From Azospirillum tabaci (lineage in GTDB: Bacteria; Pseudomonadota; Alphaproteobacteria; Azospirillales; Azospirillaceae): a DNA stretch of 60,271 nucleotides. The stretch spans positions 1 to 60,271 of the forward strand of contig NZ_JACCJY010000038.1 in the NCBI RefSeq assembly GCF_014596085.1. Reading direction: 5' to 3'. The notes below the pieces were generated by a model. That model was given only the letters and a program-made list of their open reading frames with translations. It did no database searches and had not been told where the DNA came from. Position 1 is the first letter of the stretch. Every line of letters begins with the position of its first letter. This document shows, piece by piece, positions 1 to 8,663 of the stretch. The translations under genes and the position numbers were made by a program.

Positions 1-71
1 GCACCGTCTCCAACCTCTCCGCCGGCATCGGCAACAAGGCCCAGCAGCAGGTCATCGGCATCCAGAAGTAA
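1..71 (+). CDS. C-terminal end of an unidentified protein (partial)
   Basis: The window opens inside an open frame that reads TVSNLSAGIGNKAQQQVIGI and ends at a TAA stop at 69-71. Only about 22 residues are present, so no family can be named. High GC third positions fit the neighbouring genes. The gene starts upstream of the window. Confidence 0.45.
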   Translation, partial: TVSNLSAGIGNKAQQQVIGIQK

Positions 72-261
72 CCCCCTCCCCTTTCCCCCTCCCATCCAGG
101 CAGACCTTGCGGCCGGGGCACTCCCCCGGCCGTCTTTCTGCGCGCAAGCGGGGCGTTTCCCGGAGCGGATGTGCCGGCAAGGAACCTTCCACCCGGCGGC
201 GCGTTGGAGCGGCGAACACTCTCCCGCGGCCAAACACCGCGGTCATTCGGGAAGCCGCAGC

Positions 262-741
262 ATGAACCGCAACAGCATTTCGACTTTGGGATGGCGCGCA
301 GCGGCCATCCTGTCGGCATCGCTCGGGCTGGCCGCCTGCGCCGGCAGCGTGCCGCCGCCGACCGCCCAGCTCGGCGCGTCGGCGCAGGCCATCCAGCAGG
401 CCGAACGGGCCGGCGCCCTTGAGCACGCCCCCGCGGAGTTCCAGTCCGCCCGCGAGAAGCTGGCCGCCGCCGACGCCGCCATGCGCGAGGACGAACGGAC
501 CCAAGCCCGCCGTCTGGCCGAACAGGCGCAGGCCGACGCCGAACTCGCCACCGTGCGCTCGCAGCGCGCGACGGCGCAGCAGGCCGCCAGCGCGGTCCGC
601 ACGCTCGCCAACCCCAACGCCGGCATGCCGGGCGCCGCGGGCCGGGCGCCCGCCGCGTCCGCCGCCGCTCCCCTGGCCCCGTCGGCCATGAGCGGAACCT
701 CGACCTGGAGCGCCCCGCGCACGCTGGAGGGCACGCCGTGA
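262..741 (+). CDS. DUF4398-type outer-membrane lipoprotein
   Basis: A 159-residue protein with a signal peptide and lipobox (LGLAAC, Cys near residue 20), so it is probably lipidated and anchored in an envelope membrane. The rest is Ala/Gln/Glu/Arg-rich helix (about residues 40-120), with blocks such as LAEQAQADAELA typical of DUF4398 proteins, followed by an Ala/Pro-rich tail. I chose ATG 262 because it starts the signal peptide; the frame stays open upstream to 169. The stop overlaps the ATG of the next gene by one base, so the two are very likely cotranscribed and translationally coupled. Coupling of a DUF4398 lipoprotein to a DUF4398/OmpA protein suggests a peptidoglycan-linked envelope role (inference). 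Confidence 0.75.
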   Translation: MNRNSISTLGWRAAAILSASLGLAACAGSVPPPTAQLGASAQAIQQAERAGALEHAPAEFQSAREKLAAADAAMREDERTQARRLAEQAQADAELATVRSQRATAQQAASAVRTLANPNAGMPGAAGRAPAASAAAPLAPSAMSGTSTWSAPRTLEGTP

Positions 742-1511
742 TGCACAGCACAAACAAGAAGACCCGCAAGATGGGGAAAAGTCTGGCCCTGGCGTCGCTC
801 GGCGTCGTCGCCCTGTCGCTCGGCGCCTGCGCAACCCAGGACGACACCCCGGCCCTGGCCCAGGCGCGCCAGTCCTATTCCAGCGCCGCCGCCAACCCCC
901 AGCTGGCCAGCAACGCCACGCTGGAGCTGCGCCGCGCCGAAGAGGCGCTGCAGCGCGGCGAGCGGGCGCGCAGCGACGGCAACACGGCGGAGATGGACCA
1001 TCAGGCCTATCTCGCCAACCGGCAGCTCCAGATCGCCCAGGACGTGGCGGCGATGAAGGGCGCGCAGCAGGTCGTCGCCAACGCCGAGACCTACCGCCTC
1101 CAGGACCAGATCCGCGCCCTCCAGGCGGAACGGACGGAGCGCGGGCTGGTGATGTCGCTGGGCGACGTGCTGTTCGCCACCGGCAGCGCCCGGCTGACCT
1201 CCGGCGCCGACGCGCGTCTGGGGGAACTCGCCAACTTCCTCCAGCGCAATCCGGAACGCACCGTGCGGATCGAGGGCTACACCGACACCACCGGTTCGTC
1301 GGCCACCAACCTGCGCCTGTCCGAGGAGCGGGCCATGGCGGTGCGCGACGCGCTGACCGCGCGCGGCGTCAACCCCAGCCGCATCGCCGCCCAGGGCCTG
1401 GGGTCGGCCCAGCCGGTCGCCTCCAACAGCACGGAGTCGGGACGCCAGCAGAACCGCCGCGTCGACATCGTGATTTCCGAACCGGGCTCGGTGGCGGAGA
1501 CGCGCTCCTGA
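741..1511 (+). CDS. OmpA-family lipoprotein with DUF4398 N-terminal region
   Basis: About 256 residues. A lipoprotein signal (LSLGACATQ, Cys near residue 30) is followed by an Ala/Gln/Arg-rich helical segment (about 40-125) and an OmpA C-terminal domain (about 140-250) with LFATGSARL, IEGYTDTTGSSATN, LSEERAMAVRDAL and GQQNRRVDIVI-like elements. OmpA domains bind peptidoglycan non-covalently, so this should tether the outer membrane to the wall. Translation may start at ATG 741 or the GTG three bases upstream; either way it is coupled to the preceding lipoprotein gene. Family assignment is secure; the cellular role is inferred from the family. Confidence 0.85.
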   Translation: MHSTNKKTRKMGKSLALASLGVVALSLGACATQDDTPALAQARQSYSSAAANPQLASNATLELRRAEEALQRGERARSDGNTAEMDHQAYLANRQLQIAQDVAAMKGAQQVVANAETYRLQDQIRALQAERTERGLVMSLGDVLFATGSARLTSGADARLGELANFLQRNPERTVRIEGYTDTTGSSATNLRLSEERAMAVRDALTARGVNPSRIAAQGLGSAQPVASNSTESGRQQNRRVDIVISEPGSVAETRS

Positions 1512-1554
1512 CGGGCCATGCTGCCATTTGACGCAGATCGTGCGTGACCAAGAA

Positions 1555-1580
1555 CGGGCGGGCCGGAAACGGCTCGCCCG
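1555..1580 (+). terminator. GC-rich hairpin after the OmpA gene
   Basis: CGGGCGGGCCG, loop GAAA, CGGCTCGCCCG: an 11-bp stem with one G-T wobble, about 45 bp after the OmpA stop. There is no following T-run, so it may be a weak terminator or a stabilising hairpin. Confidence 0.4.
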
Positions 1581-1815
1581 CCTCGATTCCGGCCCGATTT
1601 CCCGCCGGTTTTTCCGCTCCAACTTGGCCGCCCCGCACCGCCATTGCGCCTGAACCGCAGCCCTCCGGAAAAATTGTCTCGAATGCTGAGCAAAATCAAT
1701 GCTTCTTTACCTTTTATGGTGTGTGGTTTTACCATGCGCGAACACGATGGGCCTTGGCGTCCTTCTGATTGCGCGGGAATTCGGAATGACCACTGGACGG
1801 GGTGACGAGGGGGCG

Positions 1816-3093
1816 ATGCTCAGCAAGGGATTCCTGAAGGCGCAGGCTTTGCTTCTCCTCATCATCGGCGTTCCGGTGATCGTGGTGGTGGTTCTCCTCA
1901 ACCCGCTGTGGAACGCCACGCTGCACCGCTTCGGCGTGCCGGAGGGGCCGGCGGCGGCGCTCGGCATGATCGTCACCATCATGGTGGTGATGGTCGTCCA
2001 GTATTGGGTGCTGGAAACGCGGCGGACCATGGTCACCTCGCTGTTCAACTTCATCCCGCACGAGCATCTGACCTTCGACGGCGAAACGCTGACGACGGAC
2101 GAGGCCAACCGCCTGTTCGTCACCCTGCACCGGGATTCGGAGGAGTGGCGCCGCCTGCTGCGCGACAACGGCATGGACGGCCCGCTGGACGAGTTCGGCA
2201 GCCTGTGCGCCGCCCGGCTGGCCTTCGCGCGCCGCCCCCAGGGCATCCCGCCGGAGGCGGAGCGCGCCATCGCCGAGGTGCCGCAGGCGGTCGAACTGGC
2301 CAAGGCCCGCGTCGGCGCGGCGCTCGATCAGGCGGAGCGGGAAGTGCAGGCCCTGCGCGCCCGCCTGTCCGACACGCAGGACGCGGTGGCCGCCCTGGTC
2401 GGCTTCATCCGCGACAGCGGGGTGCAGATCGCCGGCCGCCACGACGACGCCCAGCGCTGCGCCACGCAGAACCGCGCGCTTCTCGCCAGCCTCCAGGAGC
2501 ATCTGGACCGCCGCCGGGCGGAGGCGACCTCCGACCTGACGCGGTTCGAGCAGATCGTGGCGGAATCCCGCGCGCTGGAGGATTCGGTCAACGCCATCAC
2601 CCGCATCATGTCCGCCACCAACATGCTGGCGCTGAACGCCGCCATCGAGGCGACGCGGGCCGGGGAATACGGCCATGGCTTCCGCGTGGTGGCGAACGAG
2701 GTGCGCGATCTGGCCCGCCAGTCGAACGAGGCCATCCAGGTGATCCAGAAGGGCATCGACCGCATGCAGCAGGCGATCGCCCAGCAGATCGCCGGGCAGG
2801 ACGCCCAGGCCAAGGTAGCCGCCGAGCACGCGCTGCTGTCCGATCTGGCCGACCGCCTGCAAAACCTCAGCGCCGGCCAGCAGGACGTCGCCGGGCACGA
2901 GCGGCGGCTGATGGGCGAGCTGGACCGGCTGGGCGATTCCCTGGCCGACACGCTGGCCGGTTTCGCCGGGGACCTGCGCGTTTCCGAGGGGCTGCGGCGG
3001 GAGCTGGACGCGATCAGCGGCGGGCTGGCCCGGCTGAACGGTCTGGAGGAGGATCTTCGCGGACTGTCCGGCATCCGGAAGCGCGCCGCCTGA
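1816..3093 (+). CDS. methyl-accepting chemotaxis protein without a large periplasmic domain
   Basis: About 425 residues. Two membrane segments (about 9-30 and 48-68, very Val/Ile-rich) are joined by a short loop, so there is little periplasmic sensor. A cytoplasmic helical part leads into the MCP signalling tip with NMLALNAAIEATRAGEYGHGF and VVANEVRDLARQSNEAI (about residues 260-310). Such proteins pass signals to CheA/CheW and set flagellar behaviour. I prefer ATG 1816 because GAGGGGG sits six bases before it; ATG 1786 in the same frame is the alternative. No pentapeptide for CheR/CheB docking is seen at the C-terminus (GIRKRAA). The ligand cannot be inferred. Confidence 0.85.
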   Translation: MLSKGFLKAQALLLLIIGVPVIVVVVLLNPLWNATLHRFGVPEGPAAALGMIVTIMVVMVVQYWVLETRRTMVTSLFNFIPHEHLTFDGETLTTDEANRLFVTLHRDSEEWRRLLRDNGMDGPLDEFGSLCAARLAFARRPQGIPPEAERAIAEVPQAVELAKARVGAALDQAEREVQALRARLSDTQDAVAALVGFIRDSGVQIAGRHDDAQRCATQNRALLASLQEHLDRRRAEATSDLTRFEQIVAESRALEDSVNAITRIMSATNMLALNAAIEATRAGEYGHGFRVVANEVRDLARQSNEAIQVIQKGIDRMQQAIAQQIAGQDAQAKVAAEHALLSDLADRLQNLSAGQQDVAGHERRLMGELDRLGDSLADTLAGFAGDLRVSEGLRRELDAISGGLARLNGLEEDLRGLSGIRKRAA

Positions 3094-3114
3094 CCGACCT
3101 GTGCGGCGCGCTGC

Positions 3115-4698
3115 TCAGCGGTCGCCGCGCTCGGTCTCGACCATCGCCCGCGCGACGGCGTAGACCCCGGCGATCGCCCCGGCGGTGAACAGGGCCGCCC
3201 CCACCGCGCGGGTCAGGGAGCGGGCCGGCGCCGGGGCCGGGGGCATGCGCTTCCACACGGCCCAGGCTTCCTCCGGACGGTCGGGATCGGCGATGCGCAG
3301 GGCGGCGAAGGCCTGCTCGGTCAGGCCGGGGTCGGTGTCGGGCAGCGGCGCCAGGCGACGTCCGGACGGTTTGTTCAAACGGTCGATGGCGGCCACCAGA
3401 CCGCCGGTGGCGCGGACGGCGGCGGTCATCTCCGACGGGTCCACGCCCATATGCTCGGCCAGCAGGCGGTTGCGCACCGCGCCGATGGCGTTGGCGGTGC
3501 TGCGGTCGCCCGGCGACGCCTCCACCGCCAGATCGCATTCCGTGTCGTAGCCCATGGAGCGGTTGTTCAGGTTGCTCGACCCGATGCGCAGCAGCCGGTC
3601 GTCCACCACCATCAGCTTGGAATGCACGACGATGCCGTTGCCGCCCTCGGTCAGCGGGGTCATGGCGCGCAGGCGCCCGTGGCGGTCGGCGGCGCGCAGC
3701 TCCTGAAGCACCACGCCGCGCGGCGTGTCCATGGCCATGCGGTCGAACCAGCTCGGGCTTTCCATGGGGACGACGACGACCACCTCCGGCCCGTCCGGCT
3801 CGCGCAGCCGCCGGGCCAGCGCCTCAGCCACACGGAAGGAGGCGAAATACTGGTTCTCCAGATAGATGCTGTGCCGTGCCTCGGCGATGGCGGCGAAGGT
3901 CAGCGCCTCGTTCTCGCGAACCGGACGGCCGACCAGACAGTCGGGAAGCGTGCGGGCGATGCCCACCGCCGCGTCGGTGATCAGCGGGTGCAGCCCCTCC
4001 GGCCAGGGGTCGGCGGCGCCCGCAAGAAAGCCCTCCGGCGGCGGGGGCGGCAGCGCCTGTCCCGTGGCGTGGCTCCAGCGCTCGCGCGCCATCAGCCCCA
4101 GCGCGCGGGCGGCGGGTCCGTCCACCGCCATCATCACGTCGTGGCGCGGCGCGTGAAGCTCCCCCGTCGGCCAGCGGCGGCGCGGGTCGTTGTCGCGGTG
4201 CTCCGGCGTGTCCCAGCGGTCTCCGGCCAGATCGATGCCGCCGCAGAAGGCCAGCGCGTCGTCGATCACCACCAGCTTCTGGTGCTGCGCCGCCCCCACC
4301 GGCAGGGCGTCGTCCAGCTCCAGCGTCAGCCGCGGCCCGGTGCGCCGGTTCAGCCGCTCCAGCGGCCCGTGCGGGTGCTCCAGCGAGATGGGAAAGGGCA
4401 TGTCCCACTTCAGCGCGTGGATCTGCAGCGACGGACGGTGGCGGATCAGGCGGGCGAGGAAGTCGCCCAGCGTTTCCGGGTCGTCGGGGTCGAGGCGCAT
4501 CCGCGGATCGATGTCCCAGCCGAGCAGGATCACCGACCGCCGCGCCCGCAGCAGGGCGGCCCGCACCGCCGCGAAGAAGGCGGCGCCGTCGACCAGCACG
4601 GCCACCCGGTCCGCCCGCTCGGTCCGCCAGCAGGTGGCGCCGGGACGCAGGATCGGCCGCGCCCCGGCAAGGTCCGCCGCATCCCGATGATCGCTCAT
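3115..4698 (-). CDS. phospholipase D-family protein (two HKD motifs)
   Basis: 527 residues with both catalytic HKD motifs: HQKLVVIDDALAFCGGIDLA in the first half and HSKLMVVDDRLLRIGSSNLN in the second. This two-motif layout is that of PLD/transphosphatidylase and cardiolipin-synthase-like enzymes, which act on phosphodiester bonds through a His nucleophile. A hydrophobic helix near the C-terminus (AVGAALFTAGAIAGVYAVA) suggests a membrane anchor at that end. The start MSDHRDAADL at 4698 follows the domain well. It is divergent from the small secreted-protein gene at 5006 and convergent with the chemotaxis gene. Exact substrate (phospholipid or other) is not determined. Confidence 0.88.
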   Translation of the reverse strand: MSDHRDAADLAGARPILRPGATCWRTERADRVAVLVDGAAFFAAVRAALLRARRSVILLGWDIDPRMRLDPDDPETLGDFLARLIRHRPSLQIHALKWDMPFPISLEHPHGPLERLNRRTGPRLTLELDDALPVGAAQHQKLVVIDDALAFCGGIDLAGDRWDTPEHRDNDPRRRWPTGELHAPRHDVMMAVDGPAARALGLMARERWSHATGQALPPPPPEGFLAGAADPWPEGLHPLITDAAVGIARTLPDCLVGRPVRENEALTFAAIAEARHSIYLENQYFASFRVAEALARRLREPDGPEVVVVVPMESPSWFDRMAMDTPRGVVLQELRAADRHGRLRAMTPLTEGGNGIVVHSKLMVVDDRLLRIGSSNLNNRSMGYDTECDLAVEASPGDRSTANAIGAVRNRLLAEHMGVDPSEMTAAVRATGGLVAAIDRLNKPSGRRLAPLPDTDPGLTEQAFAALRIADPDRPEEAWAVWKRMPPAPAPARSLTRAVGAALFTAGAIAGVYAVARAMVETERGDR

Positions 4699-5005
4699 TC
4701 CTGCCTCGATGTGCCGTAACGGTGCTTGCGTCAACTCTTTTGGCGGCGGCCTGTTCCGCTGGGCGCCCGGCTGCTCCGGAATCGCCCGGAGCCCGCATCT
4801 GGATGGGAGCGGATGGAGGGCCTGGACGGTGGGCGGACCGCCAAAAGATCGGAATGGGCCTCCGGTTTTGCCGCAACGATGCCCCGGGCGTCCTGTTGGG
4901 AGTGACGAATGGGGGATGGGCGCGCCGCAGGGCGCCGGACTGAATCCTCGCCCGAACCCCCGCCAGGTGGCGCCCGGCCAAAGGGCGCCGTCACCAGATG
5001 GAGAG
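4699..5005. other. divergent intergenic region, no gene seen
   Basis: About 307 bp between the phospholipase D gene (minus) and the small secreted-protein gene (plus). It must hold both promoters. I see no convincing reading frame, RNA or repeat in it. Confidence 0.5.
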
Positions 5006-5431
5006 ATGAGGATGCGTACCCTGTTGATCGCCGCCGCTTCGGCGCTCGCCCTGATGGCCGGCTCCGCCGTCGCCCAGTCGGGTGGCACCGCCGTGAGCCC
5101 GACCGTTCCCAGCACCACCACATCGCCGTCCACCGGCCTGAGCACCTCCGGTCCGGGCTCCACGCCGGGCAGCGTCACCTCGCCGGGCACGTCCGGTTCG
5201 TCCGGCACCATGAACACCCCGGGGACCACCATGCCCGGTTCGTCGGGCAGCACCATGGGCAATGGCACCATCGGCAGCGGCTCGTCGGGGGGCACTTGGC
5301 AGGGCCAGACCACCGCGCCGTCGGGCCTGGGCAGCGCCACCAGCAGCAACCCGGCCCGCGACAACCAGACCGCGACCGGCACCCACTGCCCGCCGGGCAC
5401 CCCGAACTGCGGCCCGGACGGCAGCAAGTAA
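5006..5431 (+). CDS. small secreted Ser/Thr/Gly/Pro-rich protein
   Basis: 141 residues starting MRMRTLLIAAASALALMAGS with a clear Sec signal peptide cut around AVAQ-SGG (about residue 24). The mature part is low-complexity, made of Ser, Thr, Gly and Pro (SPSTGLSTSGPGSTPGS and similar), with no predicted fold, and ends in a short tail with two Cys (THCPPGTPNCGPDGSK) that could form a disulphide. ATG 5006 has GGAGAG just upstream. A strong bidirectional terminator follows. Function unknown; composition suggests an extracellular or envelope matrix-type protein. Confidence 0.7.
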   Translation: MRMRTLLIAAASALALMAGSAVAQSGGTAVSPTVPSTTTSPSTGLSTSGPGSTPGSVTSPGTSGSSGTMNTPGTTMPGSSGSTMGNGTIGSGSSGGTWQGQTTAPSGLGSATSSNPARDNQTATGTHCPPGTPNCGPDGSK

Positions 5432-5451
5432 CGGCTTCAAGGTTTGCACCG

Positions 5452-5482
5452 AAGGGCGCGCCGGGACCTCCGGCGCGCCCTT
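5452..5482. terminator. bidirectional rho-independent terminator
   Basis: AAGGGCGCGCCGG (5452-5464), loop GACCT, CCGGCGCGCCCTT (5470-5482), running into TTTT. The 13-bp perfect stem has A on the left and T on the right, so it can serve both the plus-strand secreted-protein gene and the minus-strand histidine kinase gene that ends at 5490. Confidence 0.9.
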
Positions 5483-5489
5483 TTCCGTT

Positions 5490-7832
5490 TCAGGCCACCG
5501 GCTCCGGCCTGATCGCAGCCGGTTCGCCGGAGTCCACCGCGGGAGGCGCCTCGGCGGGGAAGCGCAGGACGAAGCAGGTGCCTCCGCTCTTCTGGCCGCT
5601 CGTCTGGCCGCTCTCCTGGCCGTCTTCCCGGCTTTCCACCCGGATGCTGCCCCGCAGGCGGGTGGTCACGATGTTGTAGACGATGTGCAGGCCGAGCCCG
5701 CTTCCCCCCTCGCCGCGCCGCGTCGTGAAGAAGGGATCGAAGACGCGCCCCAAATGGGCGGCGGGAATGCCGCAGCCGTCGTCGCAGAAGCGCAGCTCGA
5801 CCTCCTGCGGGTTGGGGCGGGTCACGGCGACGGTCAGCGTGCCGGCCCGCCCGTCCGGATAGGCGTGGACCACCGCGTTCATGGTCAGGTTGGTCAGGAC
5901 CTGGAACAGCGCACCGGGATAGCTGTCCACCCACAGGCCCGCCGGGCATTCCACCACCACCCGGTGGGGGGTCTGCTTCAGCCGCGGGCGCAGGCTGGTC
6001 AGCACGTCGTCCAGATAGGCGGCCAGATCGACTCGGCGCCGTTCCTCGCTGGTCTGGTCCACGGCGGTCTGCTTGAAGCTCTGGATCAGTTCGGCGGCGC
6101 GGTTCAGGTTGGTCTCGATCAGCCGGCAGGCCTCCCCGGCGGTGGTCAGGTAACCGGTGAAGTCGGCGCGGCGCAGCGTGTTGGCCTCGACCCCGCGGAC
6201 CACCTTGCGGGTCTGGTCGGCCAGATGGGTGATGCCGGTCAGGGCGATGCCCACCGGCGTGTTCACCTCGTGCGCCACCCCCGCCACCATCCCGCCGAGC
6301 GAAGCCATCTTCTCCGCCTGGATCAGGTGGGCCTGGGTGTCGCGCAGATCGGCCAGGGCGCTTTCGGCCCGCTGTTTGGCGGCCTCCGTCTCCTCCTCGG
6401 ACCGTTTGCGCAGGGTGATGTCGTTGACGGCGATGAGAATGGCCGGCTCGTCCACGTCGCGGATCTCCACCGCGGAAATCATCGCCCAGAAGGGCCGCCC
6501 CCCGGCGGTGCGCATCTCCATTTCCAGGTCGCTCGCCGCCCCCTGCTCGGCCACCAGACGGGACAGCCGGGCGGCGTCGGACGTGTGGATGAAGAAACAC
6601 GCGTTGCGCGTCAGCGTCAGCCGCGGCCCCTCGGTCCCGAACAGCGCCTCGGCCTGCGGGTTGGCGAACAGGACGGAATCGTCCGACCGCCGCGCGATCA
6701 CGATGGGAAAGGGGGAGGCCGCCAGGATGGCGCGCATCCGCTCCTCCCCCGCCTTCAGCGCCTCGGCGTAGGCGTGGGTTTCCACCAGCGCCGTGCCGAA
6801 GCGCTCCACGCTGGTGGAGATGGCCTGAAGCTCCGCGAACAGGGCGGGCGGCAGCCGGACGGTCCGGCGTTCCTGCTGCACCATGGCCAGCGCCTGCGAC
6901 GCGCGGCGGATTGGGCGGACCACGTGGACGCGCAGCAGCACGTAGAGCACCGTCTGCACCGCCGAGGCGATGCCCAGCCCGACCAGCACGATCCACAGGC
7001 CGCTGCGCGCCTGATCGGTCAAGGTCTCGGCGATGCGCCGCGTGTTGGTCGCGGCGGCGTCGGTCAGGCTGCCGCTGAGGTCGTTCAGCACGCCGTGGGC
7101 GATCTCCGTCTCCAGCCCCATCAACCCCGCTTCGGACAGGATGGTCCGGCGCAGCGTGAACAGGTCTCCCAACCCGTCCAGGTCGCGCGCGGCGCGGGCC
7201 AGCGGCGCCCGCTCTCCCGGCTCCAGCGGGATCAGCGCGTTCACCACCTCGGCGGCGTGCTGGTGGAAGCGGGCGACCTCAACGGAGAGTTGTTCCGTGT
7301 CCGTCGCGATCAGGCCCGCGCTCAGCGCCTCCAGCGCACGGTGGTAAGGCTCCTGCACCACCAGGGGAGCGCCGGAGCGCAGCAGACCGAGGAACGCCTC
7401 ATCCCCCTTGCGCTGCAGGGCGACGGCCTGGGCCGCCAGGGCATCGATGGCGTCGGCCCGCTCCGCGGTGCGGCGAACCGCCTGGATGGCCTGTTCGAGC
7501 CGTTGCAAAAGCGCTGGAGCCGCCGCGTCCGCCGCGAAGCGCTGCGACACGCCTTCTACCTCGGCCAGGGCACCGGCGCGCTCCTCCGGCGAGCGGGAGC
7601 GCAGGACGGCTTCGGCGAGCTGGCCCATGCGGGCGGCGAAGACGGCGTATTGGTGCTGGCGGGCGATCTGGGGAACGATGGCGCGGTCCGCCTCTTCCGC
7701 AAGGTCGAGCACCCGGACGAAGGCTCCGCCCACCCCGAAAGTCAGCCCGGCCATCAGAAACGCCGTGGCCAGCGCGGTGAGCATCGTCACCGTGTGCAGC
7801 CGAAGCCGCCGGCCCGCCCGTCTGTCCGTCAC
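5490..7832 (-). CDS. PAS-containing membrane sensor histidine kinase
   Basis: 780 residues. Membrane helix 1 (about 16-37), a roughly 230-residue largely helical periplasmic sensor, membrane helix 2 (about 272-292, GLWIVLVGLGIASAVQTVLY), a linker that looks HAMP-like, a PAS domain (about 360-480), then HisKA with the phospho-acceptor in GMVAGVAHEVNTPVG (around residue 520) and HATPase with DGCGIP, FDPFFTTRR and GSGLGLHIV (about 640-760). It lacks a receiver, so the partner regulator is encoded elsewhere. It ends at the bidirectional terminator and has a 13-bp tandem repeat upstream. The signal is unknown. Confidence 0.88.
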   Translation of the reverse strand: MTDRRAGRRLRLHTVTMLTALATAFLMAGLTFGVGGAFVRVLDLAEEADRAIVPQIARQHQYAVFAARMGQLAEAVLRSRSPEERAGALAEVEGVSQRFAADAAAPALLQRLEQAIQAVRRTAERADAIDALAAQAVALQRKGDEAFLGLLRSGAPLVVQEPYHRALEALSAGLIATDTEQLSVEVARFHQHAAEVVNALIPLEPGERAPLARAARDLDGLGDLFTLRRTILSEAGLMGLETEIAHGVLNDLSGSLTDAAATNTRRIAETLTDQARSGLWIVLVGLGIASAVQTVLYVLLRVHVVRPIRRASQALAMVQQERRTVRLPPALFAELQAISTSVERFGTALVETHAYAEALKAGEERMRAILAASPFPIVIARRSDDSVLFANPQAEALFGTEGPRLTLTRNACFFIHTSDAARLSRLVAEQGAASDLEMEMRTAGGRPFWAMISAVEIRDVDEPAILIAVNDITLRKRSEEETEAAKQRAESALADLRDTQAHLIQAEKMASLGGMVAGVAHEVNTPVGIALTGITHLADQTRKVVRGVEANTLRRADFTGYLTTAGEACRLIETNLNRAAELIQSFKQTAVDQTSEERRRVDLAAYLDDVLTSLRPRLKQTPHRVVVECPAGLWVDSYPGALFQVLTNLTMNAVVHAYPDGRAGTLTVAVTRPNPQEVELRFCDDGCGIPAAHLGRVFDPFFTTRRGEGGSGLGLHIVYNIVTTRLRGSIRVESREDGQESGQTSGQKSGGTCFVLRFPAEAPPAVDSGEPAAIRPEPVA

Positions 7833-7860
7833 GCGCTCGCCCCTCCGCCGTTGCGGCGGC

Positions 7861-7886
7861 CCGATCGTTAGGCCCGATCGTTAGGA
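7861..7886. repeat. 13-bp perfect tandem repeat upstream of a histidine kinase gene
   Basis: CCCGATCGTTAGG occurs twice back to back (7861-7873 and 7874-7886), 29 bp upstream of the minus-strand kinase start at 7832. It contains CGATCG. It could be a regulator site or a chance duplication. Confidence 0.55.
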
Positions 7887-7939
7887 TAACCGGTTCCACG
7901 CGCGAGGGAAATGGTGGCACAACGAACGGTTAAGAGGCA

Positions 7940-8653
7940 CTACAGAGCGGTGGCGTCCTCCAGGCTGGCGGTTCCGGCGGCGGTGGCGGCCAGCATGCGG
8001 AACAGCGCCTGCTGGCGCTGGTCGGCGACCAGATATTCAGGATGCCACTGCACCCCGATCAGGAAGGGATGGTGGACCGCCTCGATCCCCTGGACGATCC
8101 CCACAGTTTCGCGCGCCACCACGCGCAGGCCGTCGCCCAGCCGGTCCACCGCCTGATGGTGCAGAGCGTTCACGCGGCATTCGGCGATGCCCAGGATGCG
8201 GTAGAGATGGCTGCGCGGGTCGATTCGGATGCGCTTGCGCGGCAGGACCGTGCGCAGGCGCGGCGCCTCCTCGTAGACCTCGTGGATGTCGGTGAGCAGC
8301 GAGCCGCCGCGGTGCACGTTGATCATCTGCGAGCCCCGGCAGATGCCCAGCACGGGAAGCCGCCGGGCCGCAGCGTCGTCCAGCGCGCACAGCTCCAGCC
8401 GGTCGCGCTCCGGGTCGATGCGCACCTTCGGGCGCGCGGTCTCGCCGTAGAGGGCGGCGTCGATGTCGTCGCCGCCGCCGACCACCAGCCCGTCCAGCCG
8501 CTCGATGGGAAAGGGGTCGCGCGCCGTGATGCGCACTGCCCGCGCCCCGGCGCGGCGCAACGCCAGACGGTTCGCCCACCAGGCGATGCGGCTGCCGTGC
8601 ACCGACGCGGTGACTCCGATCAGGGGGCGTCCCCTTGCGATGAAGGCGGCCAT
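7940..8653 (-). CDS. peptidase C26 / class-I glutamine amidotransferase-like hydrolase
   Basis: 237 residues of the gamma-glutamyl-GABA hydrolase (PuuD-like) type. The nucleophile Cys is in VLGICRGSQMIN (about residue 105) and the His/Glu of the triad in GVQWHPEYL (about 204 and 206). The family hydrolyses gamma-glutamyl amide bonds in the cytoplasm. It starts 10 bp after the amidoligase gene on the same strand. Comparative genomics has paired amidoligases (ATP-grasp-related, forming amide bonds) with such hydrolases, so the two may make and break the same gamma-glutamyl conjugate. Substrate not known. Confidence 0.88.
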   Translation of the reverse strand: MAAFIARGRPLIGVTASVHGSRIAWWANRLALRRAGARAVRITARDPFPIERLDGLVVGGGDDIDAALYGETARPKVRIDPERDRLELCALDDAAARRLPVLGICRGSQMINVHRGGSLLTDIHEVYEEAPRLRTVLPRKRIRIDPRSHLYRILGIAECRVNALHHQAVDRLGDGLRVVARETVGIVQGIEAVHHPFLIGVQWHPEYLVADQRQQALFRMLAATAAGTASLEDATAL

Positions 8654-8663
8654 GTCGCCCCCG

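Noticed and set aside
5262..7871. 869-codon plus-strand frame opposite a histidine kinase
   Set aside because: Antisense shadow; the minus strand carries PAS, HisKA and HATPase motifs.
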